From contig CANMJA010000002.1 of assembly GCA_947498055.1 (NCBI GenBank), positions 1-64,000 on the forward strand: a stretch of 64,000 bases of DNA. Direction: 5' to 3'. The notes under the pieces are model-generated. The model saw nothing but the letters and a program-made list of their open reading frames with translations, ran no database searches and was not told the origin of the DNA. This DNA comes from an uncultured Tenacibaculum sp. Lineage in GTDB: Bacteria; Bacteroidota; Bacteroidia; Flavobacteriales; Flavobacteriaceae. Position numbers and translations under genes: made by a program. Shown piece by piece: positions 60,416 to 64,000 of this stretch (positions within the stretch are counted from its first letter, which is position 1; each line of letters starts with the position of its first letter).

Positions 60416-61075
60416 ATGTTAGATAAAAACGGAATAGCAAAACGAATAGCAAAAGAAGTAAAAGACGGTTACTATGTAAATTTAGGAATAGGAATACCAA
60501 CTTTAGTAGCGAATTTTGTTAGAGAAGATATAGAAGTAGAATTTCAAAGTGAAAACGGAGTCTTAGGGATGGGGCCATTTCCTTTTGAAGGTGAAGAAGA
60601 TGCCGATATTATAAACGCAGGAAAACAAACCATAACAACCTTACCAGGAGCAAGTTTTTTCGATTCTTCTACTAGCTTTTCTATGATTAGAGGAAAGCAT
60701 GTAGATTTAACCATTTTAGGAGCTATGGAAGTAGCAGAAAATGGAGATATTGCTAACTGGAAAATACCAGGTAAAATGGTAAAAGGAATGGGAGGAGCTA
60801 TGGATTTAGTAGCTTCTGCAGAAAATATTATTGTAGCAATGATGCACACCAATAAAAGAGGGGCATCAAAATTACTAAAAAAGTGTTCATTACCATTAAC
60901 AGGAGTAGGTTGTGTTACAAAAATAGTAACCAATTTAGCGGTGTTAGAAGTAAAAGACAATACTTTTCATTTAATAGAAAGAGCTCCAGGTGTTACTGTA
61001 GAAGAAATTCAAGCGGCTACAGAAGGAACTTTAATTATAAATGGAGAAATTCCTGAAATGGACATTCCATCTTAA
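60416..61075 (+). CDS. scoB: succinyl-CoA:3-ketoacid CoA-transferase subunit B
   Basis: A 219-residue catalytic subunit. The SENG motif with the catalytic Glu is in [29 protein letters not shown] opens the domain and [20 protein letters not shown] follows. The C-terminal [17 protein letters not shown] is usual for the family. It pairs with ScoA across the inserted four-helix-bundle gene. Cytoplasmic ketone-body and branched-chain metabolism. Confidence 0.95.
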   Translation: MLDKNGIAKRIAKEVKDGYYVNLGIGIPTLVANFVREDIEVEFQSENGVLGMGPFPFEGEEDADIINAGKQTITTLPGASFFDSSTSFSMIRGKHVDLTILGAMEVAENGDIANWKIPGKMVKGMGGAMDLVASAENIIVAMMHTNKRGASKLLKKCSLPLTGVGCVTKIVTNLAVLEVKDNTFHLIERAPGVTVEEIQAATEGTLIINGEIPEMDIPS

Positions 61076-61144
61076 AACTTTTTAAAAGAAACATTTTTAT
61101 AATAAAAACTTATTTCCTTTTTTGGAGAGAAAAGTAATAGACAA

Positions 61145-61906
61145 ATGAAGATAATATCCTATAATGTAAACGGAATACGTGCAGCAATTAAAAAAGGTTT
61201 TTTAGATTGGTTACAACAAGCGAGTCCAGATGTTGTTTGCATTCAAGAAACAAAAGCGCAAAAAGAGCAGCTAAAGGCAGAAGATTTTGAAGCAGCAGGA
61301 TATCCATATCAATATTGGTTTTCTGCTCAGAAAAAAGGATATTCTGGCGTAGCTATTTTTTGTAAAAAAGAACCGAATCACATAGAATATGGAACGGGTA
61401 TTGAAGCAATGGATTTTGAAGGAAGAAATATTCGAGTAGATTTCGATGAAGTTTCTGTAATGAGTATGTATTTACCTTCAGGAACGAATAGTGATCGATT
61501 GGATTTTAAGTTTAAATACATGGATCAAATTCAAGAATACGTTACTAACCTTAAAAAAGAAATTCCAAATTTAGTTGTCTGTGGCGATTACAATATTTGT
61601 CACGAAGAAATAGATATACATAACCCTAAAATGAAGGGGGTTTCAGGATTTTTACCAGAAGAAAGAACGTGGATCGGTGAGTTTATAAACAATGGTTTTA
61701 TAGATAGTTTCCGCCATTTAAACAAAGAACCTAATCAGTACAGTTGGTGGAGTTACAGAGCAAATGCTAGAGCAAATAATAAAGGATGGAGATTAGATTA
61801 TTGTATGGTGTCAGAACCATTAAAAAACAATATTTCTAGGGCTTATATTTTATCAGAAGCTAAGCATTCAGACCATTGTCCTGTAGTTGTGGAATTTGAA
61901 TTTTAG
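61145..61906 (+). CDS. xth: exodeoxyribonuclease III
   Basis: A 253-residue AP endonuclease/3'-5' exonuclease of the ExoIII/Xth family. The catalytic residues lie in MKIISYNVNGIRAA, CIQETKAQ (metal-binding Glu), MYLPSGTNSDR, VVCGDYNICHEEIDI and the C-terminal SEAKHSDHCPVVVEF with the catalytic Asp-His. It repairs abasic sites. Monocistronic or co-transcribed with mltD, 17 bp apart. Confidence 0.95.
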   Translation: MKIISYNVNGIRAAIKKGFLDWLQQASPDVVCIQETKAQKEQLKAEDFEAAGYPYQYWFSAQKKGYSGVAIFCKKEPNHIEYGTGIEAMDFEGRNIRVDFDEVSVMSMYLPSGTNSDRLDFKFKYMDQIQEYVTNLKKEIPNLVVCGDYNICHEEIDIHNPKMKGVSGFLPEERTWIGEFINNGFIDSFRHLNKEPNQYSWWSYRANARANNKGWRLDYCMVSEPLKNNISRAYILSEAKHSDHCPVVVEFEF

Positions 61907-61923
61907 GAGTATATAAAAGATAT

Positions 61924-63252
61924 ATGAAGAAGTATTTTAGTATAATTATTTTTAGTGTTAGCAGTTTATTTGCTCAAAACCAACCCAAAGACTCTATAAC
62001 TGTTAAAAAAGTTACAGAGATAACAAAAGTTATAGATTCTTTGCCAATAAAAAGTGAAGAAAAGAAAAAAGTAGTCACATTATATTCAAATGATGATTTA
62101 AAAAAGATGGATAGCCTTTTGGTAGAGGCGAAATTTAATTCACCATTATTTGATACTATTCCTTATATAATTAATGATAAAGATATTATTGGAAATGTTA
62201 CTCAAATTGTAACACCAGAGCTTTTAAAAGAAAGACTTGCAGAAATAAATGCATCTACACCTTTTAATCTAGAATTTAATCCTGCTTTAGAAAAAGTAAT
62301 TAATAATTATTTAAAGTATAGAAAGAAATATTATCCAGCCCTTATGGCTCGGGCAAAATATTATTTTCCAATTTTTGAAAAATACTTAGATCAGTATGAA
62401 ATTCCTTTAGAAATGAAATATTTGGCTATTGTAGAATCTGCACTACACCCAAAAGCCAAATCGAGAGTTGGAGCAACTGGTTTATGGCAATTTATGTATG
62501 GTACAGGAAAACAGTTTAAATTAGCTGTGAATTCTTATGTGGATGAACGTCAAGACCCTATAAAAGCAACAGTAGCCGCATGTAAGTATTTAAACTATTT
62601 ATATGATTTTTTTAATGATTGGGATTTGGCCTTGGCAGCGTATAATTCAGGGCCAGGAAATGTTTTAAAAGCGATTAAAAGATCTGGAGGTTACAGGAAC
62701 TATTGGAATATTCGTCCGTTTTTACCAAGAGAAACAGCAGGTTATGTGCCTGCTTTTTATGCAACGATGTATATTTTTAAGTATGCACAAGAACTAGGAA
62801 TTTTTCCAGAAAGTCCCAAAATATATAATTTTCAAACAGATACTATTCATGTAAAAAGAACTATTTTTTTTAATCAAATAGTTGAAAAAACAGGTATAGA
62901 CACAGATGTTTTATCTTTTTTAAATCCACAATACAAATTAGACATTATTCCATATATAAAGAAAAAGAAATTTGCTGTTCGGTTACCAAGAAATAAGGTT
63001 ATCGATTTTTTAGATAAGGAAAGAGAAATTTATGCATTGGCGCAATCAGAAGATTCGCTAAGAGAAAAACCATTGCCGAAATATTTTGAAATGGATAAAA
63101 GAATCCGTTATAAAGTAAGGTCTGGAGATTACTTAGGTAAAATAGCATCAAAATTTGGCGTTAGAGTAAGAGATATAAAGCGATGGAATAATATGAGAAA
63201 TACGAAACTTAAAATAGGACAACGTTTATATATTTATCCTCGTAGAATGTAA
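61924..63252 (+). CDS. mltD: membrane-bound lytic transglycosylase MltD-like with LysM
   Basis: A 442-residue exported murein hydrolase with a signal peptide ending at LFAQ. The SLT domain (about 140-290) has the catalytic Glu in YLAIVESALHP and AKSRVGATGLWQFM, AAYNSGPGNV and YVPAFYATMYIF. One LysM module lies at the C-terminus (YKVRSGDYLGKIASKFGV). It cleaves the glycan chain forming 1,6-anhydro ends. The DUF4837 gene follows 115 bp later, as in many Flavobacteriia. Confidence 0.92.
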   Translation: MKKYFSIIIFSVSSLFAQNQPKDSITVKKVTEITKVIDSLPIKSEEKKKVVTLYSNDDLKKMDSLLVEAKFNSPLFDTIPYIINDKDIIGNVTQIVTPELLKERLAEINASTPFNLEFNPALEKVINNYLKYRKKYYPALMARAKYYFPIFEKYLDQYEIPLEMKYLAIVESALHPKAKSRVGATGLWQFMYGTGKQFKLAVNSYVDERQDPIKATVAACKYLNYLYDFFNDWDLALAAYNSGPGNVLKAIKRSGGYRNYWNIRPFLPRETAGYVPAFYATMYIFKYAQELGIFPESPKIYNFQTDTIHVKRTIFFNQIVEKTGIDTDVLSFLNPQYKLDIIPYIKKKKFAVRLPRNKVIDFLDKEREIYALAQSEDSLREKPLPKYFEMDKRIRYKVRSGDYLGKIASKFGVRVRDIKRWNNMRNTKLKIGQRLYIYPRRM

Positions 63253-63367
63253 AAAATACAGCATAAATATAAATAATAGATACATTGAATATTTTAAAGA
63301 AGAGCAATAAAACGAGTAATTGGAATGCTTTTTGATTAGGATTCTTTAACTTAAGATAAAAACTACG

Positions 63368-64000
63368 ATGAAACAAATACTAGGAATTTTAATAATCATT
63401 TTACAACTTATTAGTTGTAAACCCACTAGCGAAAGTGATTTTGTTTTACCGAGGTCTTCGGGAAATACAAATAAGATATTGGTGGTAATGAAAGGTACGC
63501 ATTGGTTAGAAAAACCAGGAGATGAAATTAGACGAGTTTTTGGAGAACACCAAGTAGGGCTTCCTCAGCCAGAAACATTGCTTTCTGTTGGGCAAATAGA
63601 TCCTTCAGGATTTAAAAGATCAATACGTGGTAATAAGGCAGTATTAATGTTTCAAAAAGCAGATGTAGAAGATATTTCTGTTATAAAAAACAAATATTCT
63701 AAACCACAGATAATTGTGGTAGCAACTGCTAAAAATGAAGAAGGAATGGTGAATTTAATTAGAACCAGAGGAAAAGAAATAATACAGATTTTTAAAGATG
63801 AAGATATTACGTTTATTCAAGATATTTTTAGAAAAGAAAAAATAGATGAAACCACCTTTAAAACAATTCAAAAATTAGGACTTAATATAGAGATACCTAA
63901 TCGTTATCGTTTGGTAGACGATACAGGAGATTTTCTTTGGCTTCGTCAACATTTAAAAAGTGGTATTGCAAGAGGAGATGGTAATAATAATGTTTTAATA
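63368..64000 (+). CDS. DUF4837 family lipoprotein, partial
   Basis: The first 211 codons of a gene that runs off the window. The N-terminus is a lipoprotein signal with LQLISC (Cys17). SSGNTNKILVVMKGTHW, GLPQPETLLSVGQIDPSGFK and KSGIARGDGNNNVLI are usual DUF4837 phrases, and the position after mltD agrees. Function unknown. The end is missing here. Confidence 0.85.
   Translation, partial: MKQILGILIIILQLISCKPTSESDFVLPRSSGNTNKILVVMKGTHWLEKPGDEIRRVFGEHQVGLPQPETLLSVGQIDPSGFKRSIRGNKAVLMFQKADVEDISVIKNKYSKPQIIVVATAKNEEGMVNLIRTRGKEIIQIFKDEDITFIQDIFRKEKIDETTFKTIQKLGLNIEIPNRYRLVDDTGDFLWLRQHLKSGIARGDGNNNVLI

Overview
The window is low-GC chromosomal DNA of a marine-type member of the Flavobacteriaceae (Bacteroidetes). 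The evidence is a gldH gliding lipoprotein next to ricT and a class A PBP, type IX secretion C-terminal tails, a TonB-dependent receptor with an N-terminal carboxypeptidase-regulatory domain, DUF4837 after mltD, and TAnnTTTG promoter elements. I cannot name the genus. The host backbone occupies about 1-7150 and 36250-64000. On the left it carries an RhlE helicase, a RimK/AstE-type pair, a BNR-repeat secreted protein and FolB. On the right it carries two lipoprotein ASKHA-fold paralogues, an MBL hydrolase, a subtilase, an M1 peptidase, GlnS, ComF, HflX, two TonB-C proteins, a TonB-dependent receptor, RicT, GldH, PBP1A, a succinyl-CoA:3-ketoacid CoA-transferase split by a four-helix-bundle gene, ExoIII, MltD and DUF4837.

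A 26.2 kb integrated element runs from 7201 to 33470. It sits in the 3' end of tRNA-Cys(GCA), is bounded by a perfect 29-bp direct repeat, and has a tyrosine recombinase just inside the right end. Its layout is: cargo on the left (lipoprotein/membrane pair, phage-type regulator, structured repeats, a Sel1/T9SS protein, and a secreted protein followed by a short cytosolic partner that looks like a toxin/immunity pair); one long minus-strand late operon (26007 down to 14945); a replication/early block (26939-30429); and a lysogeny switch (30633-32010) with an S24/CI-like repressor, divergent promoters and a palindromic operator.

The late operon is the most interesting part. It has about 18 small genes, no recognisable terminase, portal, HK97 capsid, tape measure or tail gene, and no conjugation gene. 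Instead it encodes about nine small proteins with one transmembrane anchor of similar style (G-rich helix followed by lysines), beta-rich soluble proteins of 100-195 aa, a transglutaminase-like Cys-His-Asp protein with a membrane tail, a GH108 endolysin, a lipoprotein with a C-terminal TM segment that resembles a unimolecular spanin, and an ArdC-zincin/RecA-type ATPase fusion. I infer a prophage of a tailless virus with an internal membrane; the capsid assignment is a hypothesis.

Other unusual signals in the element are: two adjacent A10 runs at which the same -1 slip would fuse a membrane tail onto the endolysin and join a small gene to the start-less N-terminus of the ArdC/ATPase gene; 19 same-oriented copies of AACGCAA (minus strand), often 9-11 bp apart and in all three codon frames, over 24.5-31.7 kb; a small protein resembling the truncated N-terminal domain and TonB box of a SusC-type receptor; a structured leader with plus-strand terminators ahead of the putative replication gene; and a decayed second copy of the late-operon 3' end at 35551-35762, which implies a relic element in tandem beyond the right attachment site.
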